DNA from: Shimia litoralis
Lineage (GTDB): Bacteria > Pseudomonadota > Alphaproteobacteria > Rhodobacterales > Rhodobacteraceae
Length of the DNA: 64,000 bases
Assembly (NCBI RefSeq): GCF_005518135.1
Contig: NZ_SULI01000006.1
Coordinates: forward strand, 98,396 to 162,395
Direction: 5' to 3'
Shown here: piece after piece, positions 47,335-57,349 of the stretch
Numbering within the stretch: the first letter of the stretch is position 1
Layout of the letters: each line of letters opens with the position of its first letter
Notes under the pieces: generated by a model
The model's input: only the letters and a program-made list of their open reading frames with translations
Told to the model about the DNA's origin: nothing
Database searches by the model: none
Program-made: the position numbers and the translations under genes

Positions 47335-47365
47335 GGGCGGGCCGCATGGTCCGCCCGTTTCAATT
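47335..47365 (+). terminator. Terminator after amt
   Basis: GGGCGGGCC-GCAT-GGTCCGCCC (9-bp stem with one G-T pair) followed by a T-rich stretch. Confidence 0.65.
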
Positions 47366-47399
47366 TCTTACACTATATATGCGCACGGCGCTGCTCTGG

Positions 47400-48698
47400 C
47401 TAAGTATTCAGCGCCGCACCGAGGTCAGATGCAGAGGCATCATGCGTTAAGAGCGCCCAATTTCGATCCGTCGCCGATTGACTGATAAGCCCAACCGATT
47501 TTTGCGTCACGCGCACGGTGCGCGCACTTTGGGACATCGGCGCATCCAGATCATGAAAGACCGTATGGACGGTTCCATTCGTCAACGTGATCTCCAACTG
47601 TGCCTGCATTTCGGTCAGGGTCGGGGCAGTCACCACAGACACGCGGTCGCGCAGCGCCACAATCTCTGGGTCACGACACAGGGCATCCGCATAGCTGTCC
47701 AGCGCTGCAGTCGCATGCCCCATAAGCGCCATGGCCACCACCATGCGATATGAAAACTTGGCCTCAAGTCCCGTATCTGGCGCCTGTTGATTACACACGG
47801 TCATCCAACGCGGGTGCGTCTGAACCACGATGCTATCAATATTTTCGGGTGACATGTCGGGCACTTTGGCCAACGCTTCGAGCGTGGCATGCAGCCCATG
47901 ACAACACGCATGAAACTTGTGGCTAATGCCATCAAACAACCAATCGGCCCCCAAACCATCCAGAGCCGACATATCGGCTTGACCAAAATGGGTGTCCCCA
48001 AACCCCTGAGCCGTATCAAGACCCAGTGCATTTGCCTGAAAACCACCCTGAACAAGCAACGCAGCTTCAACCCCGTTGGCCGCTGCAATTCCGGCGTTAT
48101 ACGGCTTACCCATAGTGCCAAATTGCGACTTCAGACCCGAGGCACGCGTGGCGACCAACCCCAAAGCCATGGCGGTGTGTTGCGTATCAAATCCCAAAAT
48201 ACGCGCCGCCGCTGCCGCCGCACCAAAGGCACCAGCTGTGCCTGTTTGGTGAAACCCTGCCTGATAATGGTCGCGCCCCAACCACATCCCGATGCGGATA
48301 GATGTCTCCATTCCGATCAGCGCCGCCACCTGAAGGTCACAGCCCGACGTGCTCTGGCGCTCTGCCATGGCGAGCGCCGCAGAGATCACAGCGACACTTG
48401 GATGACCTATATGGGCGAAATGCGTGTCGTCATAGTCAAGCGCGTGCGACGTCGCCCCGTTGACCAAAGCTGCGGCCCGCGCTGGCACACAGATATTGTC
48501 CCCAAACACATGCGACTGAGGGGTGCCCTGCTCTTGCAAGGCCAAGCCACGCGTGATTTGCGCCACGGGTTCTTGGGCGCCAGCCGTGCCAACAGCCATC
48601 CAATCCAGAAATGACAGGCGCAGCATATGTAGAGTCGCGCTTGGGATCGTCTCGGGCGGTGTTGTGGCCACAAATCCGGCGAGTGTCTGGGTGATCAT
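47400..48698 (-). CDS. MmgE/PrpD-family protein
   Basis: 432 residues of the 2-methylcitrate dehydratase/MmgE/PrpD superfamily: 'SHALDYDDTHFAHIGHPSVAVISAALA' (conserved His/Asp), 'GTAGAFGAAAAAARILG', 'KPYNAGIAAANGVEAALL', 'SHKFHACCHGLHATLEAL'. The family includes 2-methylcitrate and cis-aconitate-type lyases; no prpBC genes are nearby, so the substrate is unknown. Start ATG 48698 follows a near-perfect AGGAGG; the frame is open to 48722. Confidence 0.85.
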   Translation of the reverse strand: MITQTLAGFVATTPPETIPSATLHMLRLSFLDWMAVGTAGAQEPVAQITRGLALQEQGTPQSHVFGDNICVPARAAALVNGATSHALDYDDTHFAHIGHPSVAVISAALAMAERQSTSGCDLQVAALIGMETSIRIGMWLGRDHYQAGFHQTGTAGAFGAAAAAARILGFDTQHTAMALGLVATRASGLKSQFGTMGKPYNAGIAAANGVEAALLVQGGFQANALGLDTAQGFGDTHFGQADMSALDGLGADWLFDGISHKFHACCHGLHATLEALAKVPDMSPENIDSIVVQTHPRWMTVCNQQAPDTGLEAKFSYRMVVAMALMGHATAALDSYADALCRDPEIVALRDRVSVVTAPTLTEMQAQLEITLTNGTVHTVFHDLDAPMSQSARTVRVTQKSVGLISQSATDRNWALLTHDASASDLGAALNT

Positions 48699-48731
48699 GC
48701 CAAGCCTCCTATCAAGAGCCAATGGCCCTGT

Positions 48732-49178
48732 TTATGAACCGTAGAGCGCCTCTGCACGGGTTTCAAAGGCGCGGACAATGCGCTGCATGGCTTCGTTAAA
48801 GACAACGCCAATGATGCCCTGCAAGATCGCACTTTTGAATTCAAAGTCCACATAGAATGACACATCGCACCCACCGTCCACATCTTTGAAGTCCCACGTG
48901 GATTTCAAAAACTTAAACGGGCCATCAAGATATTCGGTGTTGATGCTTTTGGTCTCGGGATACAGCACAACGCGACTGCCAAAGCGCTCGCGGAAGACTT
49001 TGAAAGAAATCACAAGATCCGCCAGCATGACCAAGGATTGATCTTGGGGCGTGACAGATCGCACCCTCGCTGCCGAACACCAAGGCAGAAACTTGGGATA
49101 GTCAGCAACATCCGCCACCAGATCATACATCTGTTGGGCAGAATACGGCAGCGTGCGGGTTTCAGAATGGGTTGGCAT
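48732..49178 (-). CDS. Coq10/RatA-family START-domain protein
   Basis: 148-residue polyketide-cyclase/START fold protein. '[30 protein letters not shown]' at the N-terminus is the Coq10/RatA signature. The likely role is ubiquinone binding and delivery to the respiratory chain, as for eukaryotic Coq10; the 'RatA toxin' label is common but not supported by context. Upstream of the PrpD-like gene on the same strand. Confidence 0.88.
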   Translation of the reverse strand: MPTHSETRTLPYSAQQMYDLVADVADYPKFLPWCSAARVRSVTPQDQSLVMLADLVISFKVFRERFGSRVVLYPETKSINTEYLDGPFKFLKSTWDFKDVDGGCDVSFYVDFEFKSAILQGIIGVVFNEAMQRIVRAFETRAEALYGS

Positions 49179-49247
49179 TTTTTGGCGATTTCACATGACA
49201 CTGGTGGCCCATTTCGTATGATGTGCACAGAAAATCAAGGGGGTCTT

Positions 49248-49787
49248 ATGCCTGAGCGTCCATATGTCATCGATCAGATGATTTCTGCCAAGTCAATTGC
49301 AGCCCGTATCGAAGAGTTGAGCCGAGAGATTTCGAGCGAGTTTTCCGGTACGGACAAGCTTGTCGTCGTGGGGCTGTTGCGCGGCTCGTTTGTGTTCATC
49401 GCCGATCTGGTGCGAGAGCTTGACCTGCCTGTCGAGGTGGATTTCCTCGAGGCTTCGTCCTATGGAAATTCGACCGAAAGCAGCAGAGAAGTACGTATTC
49501 TCAAAGACTTACGCGGCGAAATTGAAGGGCGTGATGTGTTGATCGTCGAAGACATCGTCGACACGGGCCACACGCTGAGCCACGTGCTCCATCTCTTGGA
49601 ATCGCGTCATCCTGCAAAGATGCGCACCATTGCATTGCTCGACAAGCCATCACGACGCGAAGCAGATATCCGGGCGGATTGGATCGGCTTTCAAATTCCC
49701 GATGAATTTGTCGTGGGGTACGGAATTGATTTCGCACAACGCAACCGGAACCTGCCGTTCATTGGTAAGGTTCGCTTTGCGGAATGA
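49248..49787 (+). CDS. hpt: Hypoxanthine phosphoribosyltransferase
   Basis: 179-residue purine salvage enzyme. PRPP-binding loop '[19 protein letters not shown]'; '[21 protein letters not shown]' and the flexible loop '[15 protein letters not shown]' also match. Start MPERPYV at 49248 after AAGGGGG; the earlier open frame overlaps divergent coq10. Its stop overlaps the next small gene (ATGA). Confidence 0.95.
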   Translation: MPERPYVIDQMISAKSIAARIEELSREISSEFSGTDKLVVVGLLRGSFVFIADLVRELDLPVEVDFLEASSYGNSTESSREVRILKDLRGEIEGRDVLIVEDIVDTGHTLSHVLHLLESRHPAKMRTIALLDKPSRREADIRADWIGFQIPDEFVVGYGIDFAQRNRNLPFIGKVRFAE

Positions 49788-49966
49788 ATATTCGGCACTA
49801 TTTGCGGATGGCACGATGGGCACGCAACCCGCCATCCGCGGGCCGCGTCAAAATGATCTTCGCCATTCTTATTGTCTGTATCGTGGTCTGGATGCTTGAG
49901 CGTTGGTTGGGCTGGCCGGATGCCCTAACGCCGAACTATGCCCCAAAAGGGCGTGTTCTGCGCTAG
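49784..49966 (+). CDS. Small single-TM protein coupled to hpt (60 aa)
   Basis: 60 residues: basic N-terminus (about 1-23, many Arg/Lys), one TM helix 24-40 ('[19 protein letters not shown]'), then a short periplasmic tail ending '[10 protein letters not shown]'. Positive-inside rule predicts a cytosolic N-terminus. Start overlaps the hpt stop as ATGA, arguing it is translated. Function unknown. Confidence 0.7.
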   Translation: MNIRHYLRMARWARNPPSAGRVKMIFAILIVCIVVWMLERWLGWPDALTPNYAPKGRVLR

Positions 49967-49981
49967 AGATCGGACATAACT

Positions 49982-50932
49982 TTAGGCCTGTCCAAGTTTT
50001 TCGTTGCGTGCCAACCGCAATTTTTCAAAATCATCCCCCGCGTGATACGACGAGCGCGTCAATGGTGTGGCTGACACCATGAGAAAACCCTTGCCGTATG
50101 CAGAGGTTTCATATGCCTTGAACTCTTCAGGCGTGACAAACCGGTCCACACCGTGGTGTTTCGGGGTCGGCTGCAGGTATTGCCCAATTGTCAAAAAGTC
50201 GATGTCCGCTGCACGCATATCGTCCATGACCTGTTGTACGGCTTGCTTGTCTTCGCCAAGGCCCACCATGATTCCGGATTTCGTGAAAATCGACGGATCC
50301 ATTTGTTTGACGCGCTCTAAAAGACGCAACGAATGGAAATATCGCGCACCCGGCCGCACCGTTGGATACAGCCCGGGAACCGTTTCGAGGTTATGGTTAA
50401 ACACATCCGGTTTGGCCGCCACAACGGTCTCGAGCACAGACGGATCACATTTCAAAAAGTCCGGTGTCAAAATTTCGATCGTGGTTTTAGGGGACCGATG
50501 TCGCACGGCGCGAATTGTTTGGGCGAAATGTTCGGCACCGCCATCCTCAAGATCATCCCGATCCACCGAGGTAATCACCACGTGATTCAACCCCAATTTC
50601 TGCACGGCATCCGCCACACGCCCCGGTTCAAAGGTATCCAGCGCATTGGGTTTACCCGTCGCAATATTACAGAATGTACACCCACGCGTACAAATCTCAC
50701 CCATGATCATCATGGTCGCGTGCCCCTGACTCCAGCACTCTCCCGCATTCGGACACCCAGCTTCTTCGCAGACTGTCACCAGCTTGTTGTCACGCATGAT
50801 CTTTTTTGTGGCGTTATACCCTTCGCCTGTGGGGGCTTTCACCCTAATCCAGCTGGGTTTGCGCGGTTGCACATTGTCAGGTCGGTGGGCCTTTTCAGGG
50901 TGGCGTTGTTCGGGGACTTTGAGATCGCGCAC
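49982..50932 (-). CDS. lipA: Lipoyl synthase
   Basis: 316-residue radical SAM enzyme inserting two sulfurs into octanoyl chains. Auxiliary cluster motif '[12 protein letters not shown]', radical SAM motif 'CTRGCTFC', C-terminal '[10 protein letters not shown]' (RSSY). I choose GTG 50932 ([13 protein letters not shown]) because AAGGGAAG lies 6 nt upstream and the length then equals the family norm; the open frame continues to 51055, with an ATG at 50977. Confidence 0.94.
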   Translation of the reverse strand: MRDLKVPEQRHPEKAHRPDNVQPRKPSWIRVKAPTGEGYNATKKIMRDNKLVTVCEEAGCPNAGECWSQGHATMMIMGEICTRGCTFCNIATGKPNALDTFEPGRVADAVQKLGLNHVVITSVDRDDLEDGGAEHFAQTIRAVRHRSPKTTIEILTPDFLKCDPSVLETVVAAKPDVFNHNLETVPGLYPTVRPGARYFHSLRLLERVKQMDPSIFTKSGIMVGLGEDKQAVQQVMDDMRAADIDFLTIGQYLQPTPKHHGVDRFVTPEEFKAYETSAYGKGFLMVSATPLTRSSYHAGDDFEKLRLARNEKLGQA

Positions 50933-51056
50933 GGATAGCTTCCCTTGGGTCAAATACTGATTGAGTTGTCTTAGCATACCGTGATGTTCAAAGAAGGGCC
51001 AGACCTGCATAACAGCCATGCATTTGGTACGAACACCCATAGCGACGAGATGCACA

Positions 51057-51085
51057 TTGCACCAAGATTAGAATCGTTTTAAATG
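51057..51085 (+). promoter_or_regulatory. Candidate sigma-70 promoter for the peroxiredoxin gene
   Basis: -35 TTGCAC and -10 TAAATG with a 17-nt spacer, 35 nt before the start codon. Moderate match only. Confidence 0.4.
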
Positions 51086-51120
51086 CACCCAAATTCAACT
51101 TTCTCTCGAGGAACATTCCC

Positions 51121-51666
51121 ATGCATTCAGGCGTAAAAGTCCCCGCAGTGACCTTTAAAACCCGCGTTCGTGACGAAGCCATTGGCGGACCAAACCCGTT
51201 TCGTTGGCAAGACATGACCTCGGATGACTATTTCGCAGGCAAGCGCGTCATTCTTTTCTCGCTTCCTGGTGCGTTCACTCCGACCTGCTCGACCTATCAG
51301 CTTCCTGGTTTTGAAAAGATGGCGGCCGAATTCAAAGAGCACGGAATCGATGCAATTTATTGTATGTCCGTGAACGACAGCTTTGTGATGAACAAATGGG
51401 CCGAATCGCAAAACCTTGAAAATGTTTCGGTCATTCCGGACGGTTCGGGCGAATTCACTCGGAAAATTGGTATGCTGGTTGCCAAAGATAACTTGGGATT
51501 TGGTGCACGCTCATGGCGGTATGCCGCGATCGTCAACGACGGCACTGTCGAAGCATGGTTTGAAGAGCCAGGCCTCAGCGACAACCACGGCGAAGACCCT
51601 TATGGCGTTTCTTCCCCTGAAACACTGATGGAGCACCTTAAGTCAGCGAAATCTGCTGCTGCTTAA
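51121..51666 (+). CDS. Peroxiredoxin, Prx5 type
   Basis: 181-residue thiol peroxidase reducing H2O2 and alkyl hydroperoxides. Peroxidatic Cys in 'LPGAFTPTCSTYQLPGF'; a second Cys in 'DAIYCMSVNDSFVM'. This is the Prx5 subfamily, usually reduced by glutaredoxin/glutathione. Cytosolic. GAGGAA upstream of ATG. Own promoter and terminator, so monocistronic. Confidence 0.94.
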   Translation: MHSGVKVPAVTFKTRVRDEAIGGPNPFRWQDMTSDDYFAGKRVILFSLPGAFTPTCSTYQLPGFEKMAAEFKEHGIDAIYCMSVNDSFVMNKWAESQNLENVSVIPDGSGEFTRKIGMLVAKDNLGFGARSWRYAAIVNDGTVEAWFEEPGLSDNHGEDPYGVSSPETLMEHLKSAKSAAA

Positions 51667-51683
51667 GACGCTTAACAGCATTG

Positions 51684-51717
51684 AACGGCCTGTCCCAACC
51701 GGAGAGGCCGTTTTTTT
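51684..51717 (+). terminator. Terminator after the peroxiredoxin gene
   Basis: AACGGCCT / AGGCCGTT stem, 13-nt loop, seven T. Confidence 0.88.
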
Positions 51718-51737
51718 GTGCCCAAATTGCAGTGAGA

Positions 51738-51774
51738 AACAAAAAGAGACGGCGCACCATCTCGGCGCGCCGTC
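51738..51774 (-). terminator. Terminator after the DUF6456 gene
   Basis: On the minus strand: stem GACGGCGC / GCGCCGTC followed by CTCTTTTTGTTT. Confidence 0.75.
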
Positions 51775-51822
51775 ATTTCGCTCGCTGTTGGCTCAAAACT
51801 TCAAGCGAAACCCCTGGAGGGT

Positions 51823-52935
51823 CTATCCAATCATACGCCCTGCACCCCCTGCTTGTGAACGATAATATTCACTCAACCGAATTAGAGCGATTCTCAGCAC
51901 AATTTTTCCGGATCGCGCCGACCAGCCCAAACGCTTTTCCGCGGTTTCCAACCCTTCAAGCATACAGCAGCATCGCAACGCGACATCGGACAACCCCTCA
52001 CCCAGCTCTTGTAATGCCTCGGCAACGCGCCCCTGAGCAGCTTTGGCCCCATCATTCAATCCAGGGTCTGGCCGATAGGTGTCACGATCATGCCCTGCCA
52101 AGAACTTATCCCAACTTTTGTTGGCGCGTCCGCCCATCTGGGCCAATTCAAAGTCCTCGCGCAGCCGTTCACCGGCTGACACGAGGTCAGGTGCCAGAAA
52201 CGGATTCCCAGAGCGATCCCGCCGGCGTGCCAAAGCAGATAACGGGGAATCTGCCATATTGAACCGCATCGGACGTCGCGACGGGCCTGCCTCAAGGCCT
52301 TCACCAAGATGCGCATCGGCAAAGACAGCCTGCGTTTCGGCAAAACCCTGCGCCTTGTTTTCGTCTTCGGCCATCAATCGGTTCAGTGCCGTACGGCCCG
52401 TGGCGGTAATGCAGTATCGCGAAATCCGCCCTTCGGTTTTACAGGCAATCCAATCCTGAAGCGCCATCGCCTGAGCGATCGGTCGATCCACGACGGCTGT
52501 ACGTGTCGATCCCCCATCCGGTAAGTCCCGCACCACAACCGCTTTTTCCATATCTGCAGCAATCGCAAGCACGGCCCCGTTTTCACATAGCCGCCGTAAT
52601 ATGCGGCGTCCTTCGTTCGCAAGCGTTTGTGTGTCCGGCAAATCATCCTGAACTTGTTTCTCGGCCATCTGGCGGGTCTCCTTGTAGCGGATATTGGATT
52701 TATGTTGGGAAATCTGGATAGAAAGCCGGATCAAAGCCTGATCCACCAGAAGATCATCCCGGCGCGTTTCCAATTTGCGAACCTGACGTAAGACAGTAGA
52801 GGCGTGACATTCACCCGCGCGGGCGATTTGTCGAATGGAAACTCCCATTTCGGTATGCACCAAATATCGAGACACAGCCGCATCCACCCACTCTGGCAGG
52901 CGGCGCATTGTTTCCAAATTTACTCCAATCTTCAT
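51823..52935 (-). CDS. DUF6456 helix-turn-helix protein
   Basis: 370 residues. N-terminal helix-turn-helix at about 15-60 ('VHTEMGVSIRQIARAGECHASTVLRQVRKLE'), then a middle winged-helix-like part, and a C-terminal DUF6456 domain (about 220-355) rich in Arg/Leu. A putative DNA-binding regulator specific to alphaproteobacteria; targets unknown. ATG 52935 chosen, with GAGGA upstream, over a GTG at 52998. Divergent from the DUF6477 gene; a CtrA-like site lies between them. Confidence 0.78.
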   Translation of the reverse strand: MKIGVNLETMRRLPEWVDAAVSRYLVHTEMGVSIRQIARAGECHASTVLRQVRKLETRRDDLLVDQALIRLSIQISQHKSNIRYKETRQMAEKQVQDDLPDTQTLANEGRRILRRLCENGAVLAIAADMEKAVVVRDLPDGGSTRTAVVDRPIAQAMALQDWIACKTEGRISRYCITATGRTALNRLMAEDENKAQGFAETQAVFADAHLGEGLEAGPSRRPMRFNMADSPLSALARRRDRSGNPFLAPDLVSAGERLREDFELAQMGGRANKSWDKFLAGHDRDTYRPDPGLNDGAKAAQGRVAEALQELGEGLSDVALRCCCMLEGLETAEKRLGWSARSGKIVLRIALIRLSEYYRSQAGGAGRMIG

Positions 52936-53015
52936 ACGCGTATCCTCGGCTTTAGAAACTCCCCCACCAGCAGGCAGGAAAACTCTAAAATTGTTCACAA
53001 ATTAGGCCAAGTTCG

Positions 53016-53031
53016 TTACCTAGCTGTTAAC
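53016..53031 (+). promoter_or_regulatory. CtrA-like binding site between the DUF6456 and DUF6477 genes
   Basis: TTAC-CTAGCTG-TTAAC against the consensus TTAA-N7-TTAAC: one mismatch. Sits about 80 nt upstream of the DUF6456 start and 135 nt upstream of the DUF6477 start. Confidence 0.4.
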
Positions 53032-53165
53032 GTTCGGCTTATTGGATTTAGATTGTTTCCAAATCATGAACAGTTACAAAAACACCCGCTCGGCACTTTT
53101 CGAGCTCGCGCAACACCCTTATAAGTTGTGCAATGATGTTCTCGCCAACCAACGAGGACAAGATC

Positions 53166-53459
53166 ATGAAAGATATCCTAGGAATTCTCAACGACTTGCG
53201 ACGCCCACGTTTGTTGCTGCGCGCAGCGCGGCTTGGGGCAGACGAATATAGTCGAAATCAACACCTCAAACGCCATCTTGGATATGGTGCGTTTCCGCGA
53301 AGCGGCCCTGCCTTGATGCGATTGCTCGAGCTAGAATCAGACATAAATGACAAGCGACGCACAAGCGACGCAAGCTATTCACTGGTCAAACATGTTGATG
53401 TTTTGATTGCCGTGTTGGGCGAGGCACGCCTATTGCGCGCCTCGCGACCTGTGTCTTAG
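53166..53459 (+). CDS. DUF6477 small basic protein
   Basis: 97-residue helical protein, basic in its N-terminal half ('LNDLRRPRLLLRAARLGADEY'). Belongs with the DUF6477 family found beside DUF6456 genes in Rhodobacteraceae. Function unknown. ATG 53166 with GAGGACAAG upstream. Its stop overlaps the convergent mttB-like gene by 4 bases. Confidence 0.75.
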   Translation: MKDILGILNDLRRPRLLLRAARLGADEYSRNQHLKRHLGYGAFPRSGPALMRLLELESDINDKRRTSDASYSLVKHVDVLIAVLGEARLLRASRPVS

Positions 53460-55000
53460 AGGAAAGAATCCGGCATGTTTTCTTTCTTTTGAGCAACATA
53501 TGCGTCCAACGCCTCTTTGATGGATGGATCCATCGCAGGCTGTTCATATGTATCAAGCAGCTTGGTGACACGGTTCGCAGCCAACGTACGCGTGTCGCGT
53601 GCGCCCTCTTCTTCCCATGTCTCAAATGGTTTGTAGTCCAGCAAATCCGACTTCCAGAAGGCCGACTTGAAGTTCGCTTGAGTATGCGCGCATCCAAGAT
53701 AGTGCCCACCCGGCCCTACTTCGCGAATAGCATCCATCGCCAGATTATCGCCATCAATCGGAACACCTTTGGCCAAACCATGCAGCGTGCCAAGCTGATC
53801 TGCATCCATGACAAATTTCTCAAAATCTGCCACCAGGCCACCTTCGAGCCAACCGCAAGAGTGCAACATAAAGTTCACACCTGACATCAACCCCATGTTC
53901 AGCGAGTTCGCAGTCTCGTATGCCGCTTGCGCATCCGGCAACTTGGACCCACAGAATGATCCAGCAGATCGGAACGGCAGGTTCAAACGGCGTGCCAATT
54001 GGCCAGCACCATAGGTCACAAGAGACGCTTCGGGCGTTCCGAACGTCGGCGCGCCCGAGTTCATATCAATCGAACTGACAAAGGCGCCAAAGATCGCCGG
54101 AGCGCCAGGGTGCACGATCTGGCTATAGGCAACACCGGCCAAGACTTCGGCCAGAACTTGGGTCAGCGTACCAGCCACCGACACAGGTGCCATCGCGCCA
54201 CCCACAATGAATGGCGAAATAATGCAGGCCTGATTGTTCTTGGCATAGACTTCAAGCGAACCCATCATGACATCATCAAATGTCATAGGCGAGTTAATGT
54301 TCGTCAAAGACGTCATCACGGTATTTTGCTGAACAAAATCTTTGCCAAACAAAATTTCGCACATCTCAACGGAATCTTGTGCGCGGCTGGGTTCGGTCAC
54401 AGAACCCATAAAAGGTTTGTCGGACAACGTCATATGCGCCATCAACATGTCTAGGTGGCGCTTGTTGACAGGTACATCTGTTGGTTCACAGACCGTGCCA
54501 CCCGAATGATGCAACCACTTGGACATATACGCCAGTTTCACGAACTTGCTAAAATCGTCCATCGTGGCATAGCGGCGCCCGCCATTGATGTCGCGCACAA
54601 AGGGCGGGCCGTATACAGGGGCCAGAACCAAGTTTTTGCCACCAATCACCACAGATTTTTCAGGATTTCGGGCATGCTGGGTGAATTCGGACGGGGCCGT
54701 CGCACAGAGCTTGCGCGCCAACCCACGAGGAATGCGCACGCGCTCACCTGATACGTCCGCTCCGGCCTCGCGCCAGCGATCTAGTGCCGCAGGATTGTCG
54801 ACAAAGTTCACGCCAATCTCTTCGAGCACGGTCTCGGCGTTATACTCGATCACTTCCAACGCTTCTTCGTTCAGAACTTCAAAGTTCGGGATATTGCGCT
54901 GAATATATTTGGCTGTCTCAAAAGAGACGGCTCCGCGTTCTGCACGGCGGGCGGCCCCTCCGCCTCCACGGGTACGACGGCGCGGTGTTGCTTCTGACAT
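53456..55000 (-). CDS. MttB-family (non-pyrrolysine) methylamine-type methyltransferase
   Basis: 514-residue trimethylamine methyltransferase-superfamily protein without an in-frame amber codon, so it is of the non-pyrrolysine kind (MtgB-like), which demethylates quaternary amines such as glycine betaine using a corrinoid protein. Motifs: 'NFEVLNEEALEVIEYNAETVLEEIG', 'PVYGPPFVRDINGGRRYATMDDF', 'SPFIVGGAMAPVSVAGTLTQ', 'VGPGGHYLGCAHTQANFK'. The N-terminus is basic and Gly-rich (PRRRTRGGGGAARR). The likely partner is the corrinoid protein at 15497-16195, 37 kb away. Substrate not proven. Confidence 0.88.
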   Translation of the reverse strand: MSEATPRRRTRGGGGAARRAERGAVSFETAKYIQRNIPNFEVLNEEALEVIEYNAETVLEEIGVNFVDNPAALDRWREAGADVSGERVRIPRGLARKLCATAPSEFTQHARNPEKSVVIGGKNLVLAPVYGPPFVRDINGGRRYATMDDFSKFVKLAYMSKWLHHSGGTVCEPTDVPVNKRHLDMLMAHMTLSDKPFMGSVTEPSRAQDSVEMCEILFGKDFVQQNTVMTSLTNINSPMTFDDVMMGSLEVYAKNNQACIISPFIVGGAMAPVSVAGTLTQVLAEVLAGVAYSQIVHPGAPAIFGAFVSSIDMNSGAPTFGTPEASLVTYGAGQLARRLNLPFRSAGSFCGSKLPDAQAAYETANSLNMGLMSGVNFMLHSCGWLEGGLVADFEKFVMDADQLGTLHGLAKGVPIDGDNLAMDAIREVGPGGHYLGCAHTQANFKSAFWKSDLLDYKPFETWEEEGARDTRTLAANRVTKLLDTYEQPAMDPSIKEALDAYVAQKKENMPDSFL

Positions 55001-55240
55001 GTCGGTTCCTCACCTCAAAGGCGTTGCGTTTCACAGTATATCTAGCCCGACTCGAGGGTGTCCCGTCGAAGGATTGCGGCCATTAAGGTTTAAAAGCGAC
55101 ATTCCGCACGCTTCCTGCGTTACGTCATCAAAAATACATGCTCATCCAGACACAGCCAAATCGGCGCAAAAATTCTTCTTTTGGGCAATCAAATATCAAT
55201 CCCACTTGCGAAAATGTCTTGAAAACCTTATGCGGCTGAC

Positions 55241-56800
55241 ATGAGTGATACATCCCACGCCCGCCTTCTTATCATCGACTTTGGCAGTCAGGTAACGCAG
55301 CTGATTGCGCGCCGCCTGCGCGAGCTCAATGTCTATTGCGAAATTCACCCCTATCAGAATGTGTCGATGGACATGGTGCGCGAAATGGCGCCCAAGGCCA
55401 TTATCTTTTCCGGTGGCCCAGACTCTGTCACCCGTGACGGCAGCCCGCGCGTCCCGCAAGAGATCTTCGACTATGGGGTTCCAATCTTGGGCATTTGCTA
55501 TGGCCAACAGGTGATGATGCACCAGTTGGGCGGCAAAGTCGAAAGTGGCCACGGCACTGCCGAATTCGGCCGCGCCTATGTCACGCCCAAGAACTCCGTC
55601 GACCTTCTTGATGGCTGGTTCGCGGACGGCGACGAACAGGTCTGGATGTCACACGGCGACCACGTCAGCGAAATTGCACCAGGTTTTGAGGTCTATGGCA
55701 CCTCGCCCAATGCTCCTTTTGCAATCACCGCGGACCCTGCCCGCCATTTCTATGCCGTTCAGTTCCACCCAGAAGTGCATCATACCCCGAATGGTGCCAA
55801 ATTGTACGAGAACTTTGTCAAATTGGCTGGATTCACAGGCGACTGGACAATGGGGGCTTATCGCGAGCAAGCCATCGAAGCGATCCGCGCACAAGTCGGG
55901 GACAAGAATGTCATCTGTGGCCTGTCGGGCGGCGTCGACTCTTCTGTTGCGGCCGTCTTGATCCACGAAGCCATCGGCGATCAGCTCACGTGTGTATTTG
56001 TAGACCACGGTCTCTTGCGCCAAGGCGAAGCCGAAGAAGTGATCACCATGTTCCGTGATCACTATAATATGCAATTGATCCACGCCGACGAACAAGAATT
56101 GTTCCTTGGCGAGCTTGACGGCCAGTCCGATCCGGAAACCAAGCGCAAGATCATCGGGCGGCTGTTTATCGATGTGTTCCAAAAACATGCCGATACAATC
56201 GATGGCGCCGAATTCTTGGCACAGGGCACCCTGTATCCTGACGTGATCGAATCTGTGTCCTTTAGTGGCGGCCCGTCCGTCACCATCAAATCGCACCACA
56301 ATGTCGGCGGTTTGCCTGAAAAGATGGGCCTCAAGCTTGTTGAGCCGCTGCGTGAATTGTTCAAGGACGAGGTCCGCGCTTTGGGGCGCGAGCTTGGGTT
56401 ACCGGCATCGTTTATTGGCCGTCACCCCTTCCCTGGGCCCGGCCTTGCGATCCGTTGTCCTGGCGAGATCACCCGCGAGAAGCTTGAGATTTTGCGCAAG
56501 GCCGATGCGGTCTATATCGATCAAATTCGCAAGCACGGCCTGTATGACGAAATTTGGCAGGCTTTTGTAGCGATTCTGCCGGTTCGAACCGTTGGCGTTA
56601 TGGGGGACGGGCGTACATATGATTATGCCTGTGCCTTGCGTGCGGTGAATTCCGTGGATGGCATGACGGCAGATTATTACCCCTTCTCGCATGAATTCCT
56701 TGGCGAAACCGCCACGCGGATCATTAACGAAGTCAAAGGCATCAACCGGGTGACCTATGACATCACCTCGAAACCTCCGGGAACAATCGAGTGGGAATAA
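55241..56800 (+). CDS. guaA: GMP synthase (glutamine-hydrolysing)
   Basis: 519 residues: class I glutaminase (Cys in '[15 protein letters not shown]', His/Glu 'FHPEVHHT'), ATP pyrophosphatase with P-loop '[16 protein letters not shown]', and dimerisation domain ending '[13 protein letters not shown]'. Converts XMP to GMP. A 240-bp spacer separates it from divergent mttB-like gene; I see no riboswitch in it. Terminator follows. Confidence 0.97.
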   Translation: MSDTSHARLLIIDFGSQVTQLIARRLRELNVYCEIHPYQNVSMDMVREMAPKAIIFSGGPDSVTRDGSPRVPQEIFDYGVPILGICYGQQVMMHQLGGKVESGHGTAEFGRAYVTPKNSVDLLDGWFADGDEQVWMSHGDHVSEIAPGFEVYGTSPNAPFAITADPARHFYAVQFHPEVHHTPNGAKLYENFVKLAGFTGDWTMGAYREQAIEAIRAQVGDKNVICGLSGGVDSSVAAVLIHEAIGDQLTCVFVDHGLLRQGEAEEVITMFRDHYNMQLIHADEQELFLGELDGQSDPETKRKIIGRLFIDVFQKHADTIDGAEFLAQGTLYPDVIESVSFSGGPSVTIKSHHNVGGLPEKMGLKLVEPLRELFKDEVRALGRELGLPASFIGRHPFPGPGLAIRCPGEITREKLEILRKADAVYIDQIRKHGLYDEIWQAFVAILPVRTVGVMGDGRTYDYACALRAVNSVDGMTADYYPFSHEFLGETATRIINEVKGINRVTYDITSKPPGTIEWE

Positions 56801-56808
56801 CCCAGATT

Positions 56809-56832
56809 AAAGGCGCCTATGGCGCCTTTTTT
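56809..56832 (+). terminator. Terminator after guaA
   Basis: AAAGGCGCC-TAT-GGCGCCTTTTTT: 9-bp stem, T-run. Confidence 0.9.
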
Positions 56833-56962
56833 ATTGCCCTCAGCAGACAACGATCAAAGCATTCAAAAAACTGGTTTCCCTTATCCAAAGGCTGACGCAC
56901 AGTGCAGTATCCGCGCCAGCCGATCGCTGGTGAATATCCGTTGACCACCTCCGAGGAACAGT

Positions 56963-57349
56963 ATGGGACCCAAAACACGCGCACTGATGGCCAGCCTACT
57001 ATTATGTGGCGCATCTTCAGCTTGGGCGCTTCCACCTTTGGCATGTGAAGGACGTGACCCGAACTGGGTCATGACCCTTGCCGGGCCCATCGCGCAATTG
57101 CGCCACCCGGACCAAACAACCGTCAATTTTCAGGTGACTCACACCGAAATCGCCCAAGGTCGACACATCTGGCCACAGATTCAGACACTGCATTCAGAAC
57201 ACACTTCGGGCCATGTGTTGATCAACGAAACGTCTTGTGCACTTGGCCTCTCGCGTTGGCCCATCATGGTGCACGCGATGTTTCCCCAAGGTGTATCGGG
57301 CAATGACACACAGGCCTTGTTGACCGGATGCTGTACGGTGGCAGAATGA
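56963..57349 (+). CDS. Small exported Cys-containing protein
   Basis: 128 residues with a signal peptide ending near 'SSAWALPPLA'. The mature part has five Cys-rich positions (including a CC pair in 'LTGCCTVAE') and no recognised domain. Probably periplasmic. GAGGAACAGT precedes ATG 56963. ATGA overlap with the EamA transporter gene downstream suggests a transcription unit. Function unknown. Confidence 0.65.
   Translation: MGPKTRALMASLLLCGASSAWALPPLACEGRDPNWVMTLAGPIAQLRHPDQTTVNFQVTHTEIAQGRHIWPQIQTLHSEHTSGHVLINETSCALGLSRWPIMVHAMFPQGVSGNDTQALLTGCCTVAE

Noticed and set aside
48732..49178. RatA toxin of a toxin-antitoxin pair
   Set aside because: The sequence fits Coq10-type START proteins and no antitoxin gene is adjacent.
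55001..55240. Purine riboswitch before guaA, or CATG dyad before the MttB-type gene
   Set aside because: Neither pattern is present; only single CATG words occur.
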